Shown piece by piece: positions 33,833 to 43,257 of a DNA stretch of 64,000 nucleotides; position 1 is the first letter of the stretch, and each line of letters opens with the position of its first letter. A model generated the notes under the pieces. It ran no database searches. It saw nothing but the letters and a program-made list of their open reading frames with translations, and was not told the DNA's origin. This DNA comes from Kosakonia arachidis (lineage in GTDB: Bacteria > Pseudomonadota > Gammaproteobacteria > Enterobacterales > Enterobacteriaceae): NCBI RefSeq assembly GCF_900116535.1, contig NZ_FPAU01000007.1, forward strand, positions 62,001 to 126,000, read 5' to 3'. The translations under genes were made by a program, and so were the position numbers.

Positions 33833-36223
33833 ATGACGGCATCTTCCCTTTCTGAACATGACATTAAATTGATCGATCGCTACTGGCGGGCCGCTAATTA
33901 CCTCTCCGTCGGACAAATTTACCTGATGGATAACCCTTTATTGCGCGAACCTCTCAGGCCAGAACACATTAAGCCGCGCCTCTTGGGACACTGGGGGACC
34001 ACGCCGGGTCTTAACTTTATTTACGCCCATCTCAATCGCGTTATACGCCAGCGCGATCTCGACATGATCTATATCTGCGGTCCAGGGCATGGCGGGCCAG
34101 GCATGGTGGCGAATACCTGGCTTGAAGGCTCCTACAGCGACATTTATCCGCAGGTAAGCCAGGACGCTCAGGGGATGAAAAAATTGTTCCGCCAGTTCTC
34201 TTTTCCGGGCGGGATCCCCAGTCACGCCGCGCCAGAAACGCCCGGATCCATTAATGAAGGCGGCGAACTGGGTTACTCGCTGGCACATGCATTCGGCGCG
34301 GTATTTGATAACCCGTCGCTGATTGCCGCCTGCGTAATTGGCGATGGCGAAGCGGAAACCGGCCCGCTGGCCTCAAGCTGGCATGGGATTAAATTCCTCA
34401 ATACCGTGCGCGACGGCGCAGTGCTGCCGATTTTGCATCTTAATGGTTACAAGATTGCTAACCCGACCATCCTCGGGCGCGCCAGCGATGAAGATCTGTT
34501 TCAACTGTTTCGCGGCTACGGGTATGACCCCCTGCTGGTCAGCGGCCATGAGCCGGAGCAAATGCATCGCGATATGGCGCAGGCGCTGGATAGCGCACTT
34601 GACCAAATTGCGAATTTTCAGCAGCAGGCGCGCAGCCATCAGGCCACAGATCGTTTACCGCGCTGGCCGATCATTCTGTTACGCAGCCCCAAGGGCTGGA
34701 CGGGTCCACAAACGGTGGACGGCAAAAAGGTGGAAGATTTCTGGCGCGCGCACCAGGTGCCGGTTTCATCATGTCGAGAAAACGACGAACATCGCCAGAT
34801 CCTGCAACGCTGGATGCGAAGCTACCAGCCGGAGAATCTCTTTGATGAACACGGGCAGTTAAAGGCTGAATTGCGCTCGCTGGCACCGGTCGGTGATAAA
34901 CGCATGGGCGCATCGCCATGGGCGAACGGTGGCCGTTTACGTCGCGAACTGATGACACCGGCCCTCCAATCTTACGCCGTAGAGGTGATATCTCCCGGTG
35001 AAACCCAGGCAGAATCCACTGCGGCACTTGGTGACTATTTGGCGGGCATCTTCCGGGAAAATGCGGATAACTTCCGTCTTTTTGGTCCAGATGAAACGGC
35101 ATCTAATCGCCTGAGTAAAGTGTTCGATGTCACAAGCCGCACGTGGCTGGCGGCGCAAAAACCATGGGATGAACAGCTCGCACCCGATGGCCGGGTAATG
35201 GAAATTCTCAGCGAACATCAGTGCCAGGGCTGGCTGGAAGGGTATCTGCTCACCGGGCGGCATGGCCTGTTTAACTGCTATGAAGCTTTTATTCATATTG
35301 TCGATTCGATGTTTAACCAGCATGCCAAGTGGCTGAAAGTCACACGCAAATTACCGTGGCGGGCACCCATCTCCTCGCTGAATTACCTGCTTTCGTCCCA
35401 TGTCTGGCGCCAGGATCACAACGGTTATAGCCATCAGGATCCTGGCTTTATCGATCACGTTGCTAACAAGAAAGCCGATATTGTTCGCATCTATCTGCCG
35501 CCGGATGCAAACACGCTGCTCTGCGTGGCGGATCATTGCCTGAAAACCTGGGATCGCATCAATGTGATCGTCGCCGGGAAACAGCCTTCGCCACAGTGGC
35601 TGACGCTGGACGACGCCGTAAAGCACTGTGCGGCCGGAATGGGGGTATGGTACTGGGCGGGCACGGTTGAGGAAGGGGAAACGCCGGATGTAGTGATGGC
35701 CTGCGCCGGTGACGTACCCACCATTGAGACACTCGCGGCGGTCGATCTGCTGCGTGAACACCTGCCAGCGTTACGTATTCAGGTAGTGAACGTGGTCGAT
35801 TTAATGGCTTTACAGACCCGCGATCAGCACCCACACGGCCTGAGCGAGCAAGTGTTTGACGCCCTTTTCACCGCCGATAAGCCGGTCATTTTCGCCTTCC
35901 ACGGCTACCCTGGTTTGATCCACCGGTTGACCTATCAGCGCAACAACCACCGCAACTTTCACGTGCACGGTTTTAGGGAGGAAGGCACCACCACCACGCC
36001 GTTTGATATGACGGTGCTGAACGAACTGGATCGCTTTCATCTGGCACAGGAAGCGATATTACGCGTGCCGTCACTGCAGGGTAAAACGGACGAGTTCCTT
36101 GATGTATTGCAGGAGAAAATCGCTGCCCACCATCGGTATGTCCGTGAATACGGTGAAGATCTGCCGGAAGTGCAGAACTGGAAATGGCCGTCACAGCAAG
36201 GCAGCGACGCTGCACCGGAATAG
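33833..36223 (+). CDS. Phosphoketolase (xylulose-5-phosphate/fructose-6-phosphate)
   Basis: 796 residues from the ATG at 33833 behind AAAGGAG, standard length (about 790). Thiamine-diphosphate motif: [18 protein letters not shown] near residue 170. Family signatures [20 protein letters not shown] and [18 protein letters not shown] are intact. It splits xylulose-5-P or fructose-6-P with phosphate to acetyl-phosphate plus glyceraldehyde-3-P or erythrose-4-P. It stands alone with its own promoter region. Its place next to stress genes suggests a stationary-phase or acid-stress bypass. Which sugar phosphate is preferred cannot be read. Confidence 0.93.
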   Translation: MTASSLSEHDIKLIDRYWRAANYLSVGQIYLMDNPLLREPLRPEHIKPRLLGHWGTTPGLNFIYAHLNRVIRQRDLDMIYICGPGHGGPGMVANTWLEGSYSDIYPQVSQDAQGMKKLFRQFSFPGGIPSHAAPETPGSINEGGELGYSLAHAFGAVFDNPSLIAACVIGDGEAETGPLASSWHGIKFLNTVRDGAVLPILHLNGYKIANPTILGRASDEDLFQLFRGYGYDPLLVSGHEPEQMHRDMAQALDSALDQIANFQQQARSHQATDRLPRWPIILLRSPKGWTGPQTVDGKKVEDFWRAHQVPVSSCRENDEHRQILQRWMRSYQPENLFDEHGQLKAELRSLAPVGDKRMGASPWANGGRLRRELMTPALQSYAVEVISPGETQAESTAALGDYLAGIFRENADNFRLFGPDETASNRLSKVFDVTSRTWLAAQKPWDEQLAPDGRVMEILSEHQCQGWLEGYLLTGRHGLFNCYEAFIHIVDSMFNQHAKWLKVTRKLPWRAPISSLNYLLSSHVWRQDHNGYSHQDPGFIDHVANKKADIVRIYLPPDANTLLCVADHCLKTWDRINVIVAGKQPSPQWLTLDDAVKHCAAGMGVWYWAGTVEEGETPDVVMACAGDVPTIETLAAVDLLREHLPALRIQVVNVVDLMALQTRDQHPHGLSEQVFDALFTADKPVIFAFHGYPGLIHRLTYQRNNHRNFHVHGFREEGTTTTPFDMTVLNELDRFHLAQEAILRVPSLQGKTDEFLDVLQEKIAAHHRYVREYGEDLPEVQNWKWPSQQGSDAAPE

Positions 36224-36259
36224 TCATGCCGGGTCAGCGCCACCGCACTTATGACCTTA

Positions 36260-36586
36260 TCAAGCGGCCATTTGCAGGCAGGCCTGCGCGCAGGTTCGAC
36301 ACGCCTGTGCGCACTGCTGGCAATGTTCATTTTGGTGCCTGCTGCACTCTTCAGCGCAGGATTTGCAGATATCCACACATACCCGGCACAGGGGCTGCAG
36401 ATATTCATTCTCCAGCGCCATAAACTGCCCCACCAGCCGACAGAGCGCCGCGCACTGGAGATCCAGTTTGATGCAGTCGCGCATCATGGCCATATCCTCG
36501 TCATTCAGACAACTCGCGGCGCAATGCTCACAGGCAATGGCGCATTGATAACAGGCATCGCTACAGGTTTGATGTTCGGTTTGCAT
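36260..36586 (-). CDS. Cys-rich four-helix copper-binding protein (Csp-like)
   Basis: 108 residues with repeated CxxxC pairs: CSDACYQCAIACEHCAASC, then CIKLDLQCAALC, CRVCVDICKSCAEEC and CQQCAQACRTCAQAC. The pattern is that of copper storage/four-helix-bundle proteins in which cysteines line the core and hold Cu(I). There is no Tat or Sec signal, so it is the cytosolic type. It converges with phosphoketolase (36-bp gap) and is probably a single gene. The family call is firm; metal identity is inferred from the family. Confidence 0.88.
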   Translation of the reverse strand: MQTEHQTCSDACYQCAIACEHCAASCLNDEDMAMMRDCIKLDLQCAALCRLVGQFMALENEYLQPLCRVCVDICKSCAEECSRHQNEHCQQCAQACRTCAQACLQMAA

Positions 36587-36904
36587 AAATTTCTCCTTCT
36601 GACGTCGAAGGTATTAAGTGTGTACGCAGGCTGTATTTCTGCGAATGATTAATTTATCTGCACAATAAAAATGGCCTTCAGCCACGAGGTAAATATTTAT
36701 CACCAGAAATGCCAGATGACAAAAAGTTCATTAAATTTATTTAAAATCAATATATTAAAAATTGCGCAGGATACCTACCCTACGAATAAACGACAATAAA
36801 CGAATAGTAACGTTTACTAATAATACGATTTAACCAGGACTATTCTTAGTGTATTTTTCTTAATTATTAGCAGACTAATATTTGTAACGAATATGCATTT
36901 GCAT

Positions 36905-36948
36905 ACCTTCAGGGCCGGTCCGGATTTCCTGTTCCTGAAGGTTTTTTT
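36905..36948 (+). terminator. Orphan Rho-independent terminator, possible sRNA 3' end
   Basis: ACCTTCAGG (36905-36913) and CCTGAAGGT (36934-36942) form a 9-bp stem followed by seven T (36942-36948). No rightward gene precedes it; the upstream gene is on the other strand and 318 bp away. It therefore probably ends a non-coding transcript starting somewhere in 36590-36890. Confidence 0.7.
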
Positions 36949-37208
36949 ATTGCTGCTAAACTTTCGACGCATCCTCCTTGTCGTAAAACAAGCTCATGGC
37001 ACACCACATCACCGTCAGGCCTCATCTCCCAGTAAGATTTATCTTAAAATAATTAAAAAAACTTATGTATTTTCTTTTCAGGATAATGCAAACGAGTAAA
37101 CAAAAGTCAGTATTGCGACTATTTTTCCGTCACTTTATGAATTTTGTAACCATGGTTATTATTCAATATCTATAAAAAATAGCTATAACCTCTTTATCTG
37201 CAAAGATA

Positions 37209-37220
37209 TATAATCTATAC
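37209..37220 (+). promoter_or_regulatory. yciG: Candidate sigma-S type promoter of the yciGFE-katN operon
   Basis: TATAAT followed by CTATAC, close to the sigma-S preferred -10 (CTATACT), about 165 bp upstream of the yciG ATG. Homologous operons are RpoS-dependent, which supports the reading; the exact start is not shown. Confidence 0.4.
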
Positions 37221-37384
37221 AACAATTTTAGAATATACAGCCAGTGACTGATTTTTCATTGCGTCAATTTTTCCCGCTTCGGTTTGACTAACTTTAGATA
37301 GCGACTAACTTTAATTACGAACACCGACGACATTGAGATGCAGAATATGTCGTTTATTTTAAACAACGAAACTGGAGAAATAAC

Positions 37385-37567
37385 ATGACTGAACATCGTG
37401 GCGGTTCTGGTAATTTCGCAGAAGATCGTGAAAAAGCATCTGAAGCAGGTCGTAAAGGTGGTCAACATAGCGGCGGTAATTTCAAAAATGATCCGCAGCG
37501 TGCATCTGAAGCCGGAAAAAAAGGCGGTCAGAACAGTCATGGCGGCGGCCGCAAATCAGGTGAATGA
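37385..37567 (+). CDS. yciG: General-stress protein YciG (KGG repeat)
   Basis: 60 residues, very hydrophilic, with two KGG-type repeats (FAEDREKASEAGRKGGQHSG and FKNDPQRASEAGKKGGQNSH). This matches E. coli YciG almost throughout. The KGG family relates to fungal Con-10 and is induced in stationary phase. An ACTGGAG site precedes the ATG. It is first gene of the yciGFE-katN set; a hairpin follows it, suggesting that yciG is made in excess of the rest. Confidence 0.95.
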   Translation: MTEHRGGSGNFAEDREKASEAGRKGGQHSGGNFKNDPQRASEAGKKGGQNSHGGGRKSGE

Positions 37568-37612
37568 CGCATTATCACCTCGTTTCAAGCATCTTATAAA
37601 TTAGTACATTAC

Positions 37613-37633
37613 GGCGAGTCTACATGGCTCGCC
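37613..37633 (+). terminator. Hairpin after yciG (attenuator candidate)
   Basis: GGCGAG (37613-37618) and CTCGCC (37628-37633) with a 9-base loop, then ATTATTTT. It probably reduces but does not block transcription into yciF. Confidence 0.5.
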
Positions 37634-37665
37634 ATTATTTTCTCTGGCATGAAAGGTAATTCTCT

Positions 37666-38160
37666 ATGCAGATTAATTCTCCCACTGAGCTCTTTATTCA
37701 TTCTCTCTCTGATATTTATAGTGCAGAGAAGCAATTGACCCGCGCGCTCTCAAAACTGGCACGAGAGTCTTCGAGCAGCGAGCTGTCTGAGGCTTTCAAA
37801 AAGCACTATGAAGAAACCCAGGGGCAGATTGAGCGCCTTGACCAGTTAGTAGAAGCCGAGCCCAATATCAAGCTTAAACGCATGAAATGTCACGCAATGG
37901 AAGGGTTGATTGATGAAGCCAATGAAGTCATTGAAGCCACGGAGAAAGGCAGCGTACGCGATGCCGGACTGATTGCAGCTGCGCAAAAAGTGGAACATTA
38001 CGAGATCGCCTCCTACGGTACGCTGTGTACCCTCGCCAGTCAGTTAGGGCTGAAAAAGGCGCAGAAATTACTTGCTGAAACGTTAGAAGAAGAAAAAAAC
38101 ACCGATACGTTACTTACCAAAATAGCGACTTCAAGTATTAATCAGAAAGCCGAAGTCTAA
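37666..38160 (+). CDS. yciF: YciF, DUF892 ferritin-like stress protein
   Basis: 164 residues, all-helical. Conserved carboxylate/His positions of the YciF family are visible (ELFIHSLSDIYSAEKQL; HYEETQGQIERL; CHAMEGLIDEAN; EHYEIASYGTL). It is expected to bind a di-metal centre in a four-helix bundle. The reaction is unknown. Its partner gene yciE follows, 87 bp on, with a small hairpin in the gap (CCCTGA/TCAGGG at 38190-38213). It belongs to a stress-induced operon with manganese catalase. Confidence 0.92.
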   Translation: MQINSPTELFIHSLSDIYSAEKQLTRALSKLARESSSSELSEAFKKHYEETQGQIERLDQLVEAEPNIKLKRMKCHAMEGLIDEANEVIEATEKGSVRDAGLIAAAQKVEHYEIASYGTLCTLASQLGLKKAQKLLAETLEEEKNTDTLLTKIATSSINQKAEV

Positions 38161-38247
38161 TAATCACCAGCAAACCAGCAATATGTTATCCCTGATAATA
38201 TTATTCTTCAGGGTCGATAAGACAACTCCAAAATAGAGGAATGTACT

Positions 38248-38754
38248 ATGACGCCGCAAGAAAATTATCATGACTGGTTACGTGACGCGCACGCTATGGA
38301 AAAACAAGCGGAATCGATGCTCAATGCAATGAGCAGTCGCATCGATAATTATCCCGATCTACGCGCAAAAATTGAGCAGCACTTAACTGAAACTCAAGGA
38401 CAAATTAAACTTCTGGAAGAAGTGCTCGACCGCAATAATATTAATCGCTCACTAATGAAAGATGCCACCAGTAAAATGAGTGCAATGAGTCAGGCTGTTG
38501 GAGGTATGTTTGCTTCTGATGAAGTTGTCAAAGGTTCAATTAGCAGCTATGTATTCGAGCAATTTGAAATTGCCTGTTATACGTCGTTAATTACGGCGGC
38601 TGAAAAAGTCGGCGATATTGCCAGCATCGATATTTTCAAACAAATCCTCGCTGAGGAAAAAGCGATGGCTGAATGGGCGTTCAATCATTTGCCCGACGTT
38701 ACCGAACAATTTTTACTTCGCGATGCCGCTGCCGGTGTGGAAGCTAAAAAATAA
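38248..38754 (+). CDS. yciE: YciE, DUF892 ferritin-like stress protein
   Basis: 168 residues, paralogous to YciF: WLRDAHAMEKQAESML, HLTETQGQIKLLEEVL, YVFEQFEIACYTSL and ILAEEKAMAEWAFNHLPDV carry the family's Glu/His positions. It is preceded by a GAGGAATG site and followed 21 bp later by the catalase gene. Together these suggest protection against peroxide or metal-linked damage in stationary phase. The biochemical activity is unknown. Confidence 0.92.
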   Translation: MTPQENYHDWLRDAHAMEKQAESMLNAMSSRIDNYPDLRAKIEQHLTETQGQIKLLEEVLDRNNINRSLMKDATSKMSAMSQAVGGMFASDEVVKGSISSYVFEQFEIACYTSLITAAEKVGDIASIDIFKQILAEEKAMAEWAFNHLPDVTEQFLLRDAAAGVEAKK

Positions 38755-38775
38755 ACAAAACCATCAGGAGAATTT

Positions 38776-39651
38776 ATGTTTAGACACGTAAAACAACTAC
38801 AGTACACGGTGCGCGTCAGTGAGCCAAACCCAGGACTGGCGAACCTCTTACTGGAACAGTTCGGCGGCCCGCAAGGCGAGCTGGCGGCCGCCTGCCGTTA
38901 TTTCACCCAGGGTCTGGGTGATGACGATATTGGCCGTAAAGAGATGTTGATGGATATTGCTACCGAAGAATTAAGCCATCTGGAAATTATTGGAACCCTG
39001 GTCGGCATGCTGAATAAAGGTGCGAAAGGCGAACTGGCCGAAGGCACAGAAAATGAAGCGGAACTTTATCGCTCATTAACCGCCAATGGCAATGACAGCC
39101 ACATTACTTCGCTGTTATATGGTGGCGGCCCTGCTCTGACGAATTCAGGCGGTGTGCCGTGGACGGCGGCTTATATTGATACCATTGGCGACGTCACGGC
39201 GGATATGCGCTCCAATATTGCGGCGGAAGCGCGCGCGAAAATTATTTATGAGCGGTTGATTAATGTGACGGATGATCCGGGAGTTAAAGATGCGCTGGGT
39301 TTCCTGATGACGCGAGAAGTGGCGCATCAGCTCTCCTTCGAGAAAGCGCTCTATTCCATTCGCAATAATTTTCCGCCAGGTAAATTGCCGCCCATCGAAC
39401 AGTACAGTGACGTTTATTACAACATGTCCGAGGGCGACGATCCGCGAGGAAGCTGGAACAGCGACGAGAACTTCGACTATGTAGCCGATCCACAACCTGC
39501 CGTTGATGGCGGCGATGGTCTCGCCACGGTACAACTCAACAATAAACAGCGCGCGCTGGTGAAAGCAATGGCGGAACGGACGCAATCCGATCCCAATGTT
39601 GATCCGCTGACCGGTGCTGAACTGGGTAGCGGAAAGCCGCAAGAGAAATAA
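38776..39651 (+). CDS. katN: Manganese catalase
   Basis: 291 residues. The di-manganese ligands are recognisable: Glu in GGPQGELAAACRY, Glu and His in TEELSHLEIIGT, Glu in AEARAKIIYERL, and Glu plus His in TREVAHQLSFEKA. It disproportionates hydrogen peroxide in the cytoplasm without heme. The gene follows yciE with an AGGAG site, the same order as the RpoS-controlled yciGFE-katN operon of Salmonella. A strong terminator follows directly. Confidence 0.94.
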   Translation: MFRHVKQLQYTVRVSEPNPGLANLLLEQFGGPQGELAAACRYFTQGLGDDDIGRKEMLMDIATEELSHLEIIGTLVGMLNKGAKGELAEGTENEAELYRSLTANGNDSHITSLLYGGGPALTNSGGVPWTAAYIDTIGDVTADMRSNIAAEARAKIIYERLINVTDDPGVKDALGFLMTREVAHQLSFEKALYSIRNNFPPGKLPPIEQYSDVYYNMSEGDDPRGSWNSDENFDYVADPQPAVDGGDGLATVQLNNKQRALVKAMAERTQSDPNVDPLTGAELGSGKPQEK

Positions 39652-39675
39652 TACTTACTGATAACCTGTCGTATT

Positions 39676-39703
39676 CACCCCTTTTGTTTAGGGGTGTTTT
39701 TTT
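39676..39703 (+). terminator. Rho-independent terminator of yciGFE-katN
   Basis: CACCCC (39676-39681), 9-base loop, GGGGTG (39691-39696), then seven T (39697-39703). It separates the catalase operon from the oxidase operon that starts 15 bp later, so the oxidase may depend on read-through or on a promoter inside katN. Confidence 0.85.
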
Positions 39704-39718
39704 GTGGGGTAACCGGGC

Positions 39719-41119
39719 ATGTTTGGGTTCGATGCATTCCATCTGGCAAGGCTTCAGTTCGCTTTTACGGTCTCGTTTCATATTATTTTTCCTGCCATCA
39801 CTATCGGGCTTGCCAGCTATCTGGTGGTGCTTGAAGGGTTATGGCTAAAAACTAAAAATCCCGACTGGCGCGCAATGTATCATTTCTGGCTGAAGATCTT
39901 TGCTGTCAACTTCGGTATGGGCGTGGTTTCCGGGCTGGTAATGGCCTATCAGTTCGGCACCAACTGGAGCGGCTTCTCCCAGTTCGCAGGCAGTATCACC
40001 GGACCATTACTCACTTATGAGGTGCTGACCGCCTTCTTCCTTGAGGCGGGTTTTCTTGGCGTAATGCTGTTTGGCTGGAATAAAGTGGGGCCGGGGCTGC
40101 ATTTTTTCGCTACCTGCATGGTGGCGCTGGGCACACTGATGTCCACGTTCTGGATCCTTGCATCTAATAGCTGGATGCATACGCCGCAAGGGTTTGCCAT
40201 TGAGAATGGTCAGGTAATTCCTGTGGACTGGTTCGCGGTCATTTTTAACCCCTCGTTACCGTACCGTTTACTGCATATGACCATTGCCGCGTTCCTCAGC
40301 ACCGCCCTCTTTGTCGGCGCTTCCGCCGCCTGGCACCTGCTGCACCGCAATGACACACCAGCAATCCGCAAAATGCTGTCGATGGCGATGTGGATGGCGC
40401 TGGCCGTTGCGCCACTCCAGGCTTTTATTGGCGATATGCATGGCCTGAACACGCTGAAACATCAACCAGCGAAGATCGCTGCCATTGAGGGACACTGGGA
40501 AAATCCCCCCGGCGAAGCCACGCCGTTATTGCTGTTTGGATTGCCGGATATGCAGCAAGAACGTACGCGATACGCAGTGGAAATCCCTTCTCTTGGCAGC
40601 CTGATCCTCACCCATTCACTGCATGAACAAGTGCCTGCACTGAAAGATTTTCCGAAGGTGGATCGGCCCAACTCCACGATTGTCTTCTGGTCATTTCGTC
40701 TGATGGTTGTTATGGGGCTATTGATGATCGCGCTCGGTGTGGTCGCTTTATGGTTACGTTTTCGCCACAGGCTGTGTGAATCGCGTCCCTTCCTGCACTT
40801 TGCACTGTGGATGGGCCCGGCGGGGTTGATTGCCATTCTTGCCGGTTGGGTGACTACCGAAGTCGGGCGGCAACCCTGGGTCGTTTACGGGCTGCTGCGC
40901 ACGGCGGATGCGGTTTCCCTGCACAGCACCTTGCAGATGAGCCTGAGTCTGCTGGCCTTTATCGTGGTGTACACCTCGGTCTTCGGCGTCGGTTACAGCT
41001 ATATGGTGCGGTTGATTAAGAAAGGGCCGCAGCCCTGGGATGAACACGCAACTGACGGCAGACCGGCCCGCCCGCTCTCTGCGGCGGGTGAATGTTTGCA
41101 GGCGGAGGAGAAAAAATAA
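39719..41119 (+). CDS. Cytochrome bd-type (cyanide-insensitive) quinol oxidase subunit I
   Basis: 466 residues with about nine membrane helices; shorter than E. coli CydA (522) because the quinol loop is short, as in CioA. Heme-ligand regions are visible: SFHIIFPAITIGLASYL (axial His), MGVVSGLVMAYQFGTNWSGF and WVTTEVGRQPWVVYGLLRT. It oxidises quinol and reduces oxygen with subunit II, whose ATG overlaps this stop (TAATG). This is one of two such oxidases in the window, arranged tail to tail. The terminator just upstream leaves little room for its own promoter. Confidence 0.9.
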   Translation: MFGFDAFHLARLQFAFTVSFHIIFPAITIGLASYLVVLEGLWLKTKNPDWRAMYHFWLKIFAVNFGMGVVSGLVMAYQFGTNWSGFSQFAGSITGPLLTYEVLTAFFLEAGFLGVMLFGWNKVGPGLHFFATCMVALGTLMSTFWILASNSWMHTPQGFAIENGQVIPVDWFAVIFNPSLPYRLLHMTIAAFLSTALFVGASAAWHLLHRNDTPAIRKMLSMAMWMALAVAPLQAFIGDMHGLNTLKHQPAKIAAIEGHWENPPGEATPLLLFGLPDMQQERTRYAVEIPSLGSLILTHSLHEQVPALKDFPKVDRPNSTIVFWSFRLMVVMGLLMIALGVVALWLRFRHRLCESRPFLHFALWMGPAGLIAILAGWVTTEVGRQPWVVYGLLRTADAVSLHSTLQMSLSLLAFIVVYTSVFGVGYSYMVRLIKKGPQPWDEHATDGRPARPLSAAGECLQAEEKK

Positions 41120-42129
41120 TGGGCATCGATTTATCGCTTATCTGGTTTGTCATTATCGTCTTTGCCACGCTGATGTATATCGTGATGGACGGCTTCGATC
41201 TGGGCATCGGTATTCTTTTCCCGGCAATTCAGGATGGCGGCGAACGGGACATTATGGTGAACAGCGTCGCGCCGGTGTGGGATGGCAACGAAACCTGGTT
41301 GGTACTCGGTGGCGCCGGACTTTTCGGCGCGTTTCCTCTCGCTTATGCGGTAATCGCGGATGCGTTGGCCATCCCGCTGACATTCATGCTGATCGGTCTT
41401 ATTTTTCGCGGCGTGGCCTTTGAGTTTCGTTTTAAAGCAACATCGAATCACAAGCCATTCTGGGATAAGTCCTTTCTCGCCGGATCGCTGCTGGCGACCT
41501 TTATGCAGGGCGTGGTAGTCGGTGCAGTGATCAACGGTTTTGCCGTCACTGGCCGTACCTTCAGCGGCAGTTCTCTCGACTGGCTGACGCCCTTTAATCT
41601 GTTCTGCGGCATTGGGCTGGTCGTCACATATGGCCTGCTGGGTGCCAGTTGGCTAGTGATGAAAAGTGAAGGAAACCTGCAACAGAAAATGCGCGTCGTT
41701 GCCAGAACGCTGCTGCTGGCGCTGCTGGTGACGATGGCCGTGATCAGCCTGTGGACGCCGCTTTCTCATGCAGCGATCGCCGAACGCTGGTTTAGTCGAC
41801 CAAATATCTGGTTCTTTGCCCCGGTTCCGCTGCTGGTGATCTTCTTCAGCATCGTGTTATGGCATACGCTGAGCAACGTGCAGTACCATATTTTGCCGTT
41901 CGTTCTGACGCTGGGGCTGATTTTCCTCGGCTTTAGCGGGCTGGGCATCAGTATCTGGCCGCATATTATTCCGCCGGATATCACGCTGTGGCAAGCCGCC
42001 GCGCCGCCGCAAAGCCAGGGTTTTATGCTGGTTGGCGCACTGCTGATTATTCCTGTGATCCTGGTGTACACCTTCTGGAGCTATTACGTGTTTCGCGGAA
42101 AAATCCAGCATGGCGCGGGGTATCACTGA
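41119..42129 (+). CDS. Cytochrome bd-type quinol oxidase subunit II
   Basis: 336 residues from the ATG at 41119 that overlaps the subunit I stop and follows GGCGGAGGAG. Nine hydrophobic helices; the CydB start pattern is LIWFVIIVFATLMYIVMDGF and DLGIGILFP, then WDGNETWLVLGGAGLFGAFP. It stabilises the heme groups in subunit I. It is followed by an overlapping DUF2474 mini-gene (TGATG), making a three-gene unit. Confidence 0.9.
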   Translation: MGIDLSLIWFVIIVFATLMYIVMDGFDLGIGILFPAIQDGGERDIMVNSVAPVWDGNETWLVLGGAGLFGAFPLAYAVIADALAIPLTFMLIGLIFRGVAFEFRFKATSNHKPFWDKSFLAGSLLATFMQGVVVGAVINGFAVTGRTFSGSSLDWLTPFNLFCGIGLVVTYGLLGASWLVMKSEGNLQQKMRVVARTLLLALLVTMAVISLWTPLSHAAIAERWFSRPNIWFFAPVPLLVIFFSIVLWHTLSNVQYHILPFVLTLGLIFLGFSGLGISIWPHIIPPDITLWQAAAPPQSQGFMLVGALLIIPVILVYTFWSYYVFRGKIQHGAGYH

Positions 42130-42257
42130 TGTCATTTAAACGTATCGCACCGAAAATCATGTGGTTTGTTGGCCTATGGTTTGCCAGCGTGTTGGCGCTG
42201 TTTCTCGTCAGCGCCATGCTCAGGCTACTGATGTCGATGGCCGGGTTACGTGCTTAA
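42129..42257 (+). CDS. DUF2474 mini-protein, small subunit of the bd-type oxidase
   Basis: 42 residues, too short for most gene callers. The ATG at 42129 overlaps the subunit II stop (TGATG). One membrane helix spans most of the protein (MWFVGLWFASVLALFLVSAM). DUF2474 proteins are found next to CioAB-type oxidases and are the counterpart of CydX, which stabilises cytochrome bd. Overlap, position and the single-helix design all support this. The 16 bp after its stop reach the end of the opposing oxidase operon. Confidence 0.8.
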   Translation: MSFKRIAPKIMWFVGLWFASVLALFLVSAMLRLLMSMAGLRA

Positions 42258-42273
42258 GGCAACGCGGGAGGGT

Positions 42274-43257
42274 TTACTCAATCTTCCCGCTGAAAACGCG
42301 AAATCCCCAGCTGTTATAAAACAGCGTGATAGGTGCCAGTATCGCAAAACTGATCAGTAGAAATTTTTGCGTTTCTGGTGGTGCGGCCGCCTGGTGAATC
42401 ATCACGTTAACCGGAACGATAAATGGAAACAGCGTAAACACCAGTGCGCCTAACGCGCAGCTCACCAGAATGAGAATCAACGCCAGCGGCATAAATGCGT
42501 AGCGCCGCACAAGGCTGAACCCTAACCCGACGGCAGCGATAACCACCACGCTGAGCAACGGTAGCCACAGCCATGGGTTCAGCAGATGGCGGCGCCAGGT
42601 TTCCTGTAATTGCCCCGTCCAGAAGAGTAACCCTGCCACCACTAACGCAGCGAGCGCGGCAAGCAGCGGGATCGCGCGTGTGGCCCACTGCTGCAATGCA
42701 CCGGTGCAGCGCCAGTTCAGCCAACCGGCGCCCATCAGGCAGTAACCGACCACCAGCGCCAGCGCACAGTATAAAGGAAACGGGCTGAACCACTCGCCGC
42801 CGGTGCCGTTAAACTGCTGCCCGTCATTCGGAATGCCTTCAATCAGGCAGCCGACAATGGTGCCCTGTGCGAGGCTCGCCAGTAACGAGCCGCCCACCAG
42901 CATTGCATCGAACAGGTGCGGGGCGTGGTGACGATACTCGATCGCCATCCCACGCACGACCAGCGCAAGCAGCATGACGAAAACCGGGACATACAACGCG
43001 CTGAGGATAATGGCGTACGCCAGCGGGAACAACCCGAGCAATCCACCAGCCGCGAGTACCAGCCAGGTTTCGTTACCGTCCCACACCGGCAGCAATGAGA
43101 GATTAATCGTTTTGCGGGAGGCGGTATCGCGCTGCAACCCACACAGCATACCGGTGCCGAGATCGGTACCATCGAGCAGCACGTAAATCCACACACTCAG
43201 TGCCAGCGCCGCGGCCGACAGCGTTTGCAGCCAGGGTAACCCCAACATATCATTCAT
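42274..43257 (-). CDS. Second bd-type quinol oxidase subunit II
   Basis: 327 residues, nine predicted helices, CydB pattern with IYVLLDGTDLGTGMLCGLQR and WDGNETWLVLAAGGLLGLFP. It differs clearly from the subunit II at 41119, so this is a separate oxidase and not a recent duplicate. Its start lies inside the end of the subunit I gene (8-base overlap). There is no DUF2474 or CydX-like gene after it. It is the last gene of the leftward fdh-DUF1641-oxidase operon. Confidence 0.88.
   Translation of the reverse strand: MNDMLGLPWLQTLSAAALALSVWIYVLLDGTDLGTGMLCGLQRDTASRKTINLSLLPVWDGNETWLVLAAGGLLGLFPLAYAIILSALYVPVFVMLLALVVRGMAIEYRHHAPHLFDAMLVGGSLLASLAQGTIVGCLIEGIPNDGQQFNGTGGEWFSPFPLYCALALVVGYCLMGAGWLNWRCTGALQQWATRAIPLLAALAALVVAGLLFWTGQLQETWRRHLLNPWLWLPLLSVVVIAAVGLGFSLVRRYAFMPLALILILVSCALGALVFTLFPFIVPVNVMIHQAAAPPETQKFLLISFAILAPITLFYNSWGFRVFSGKIE

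Larger units (their letters stand above)
36587..37384. other. 800-bp AT-rich gap upstream of yciG
   Basis: No protein gene is convincing; a 68-residue frame at 36893 spans a terminator. The stretch holds an orphan terminator (36905-36948), a palindrome AACCATGGTT near 37147-37156, and a direct repeat GACTAACTTTA at 37286-37296 and 37303-37313. A TATAATCTATAC segment (37209-37220) could serve as a sigma-S type -10 for yciG. Confidence 0.5.
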
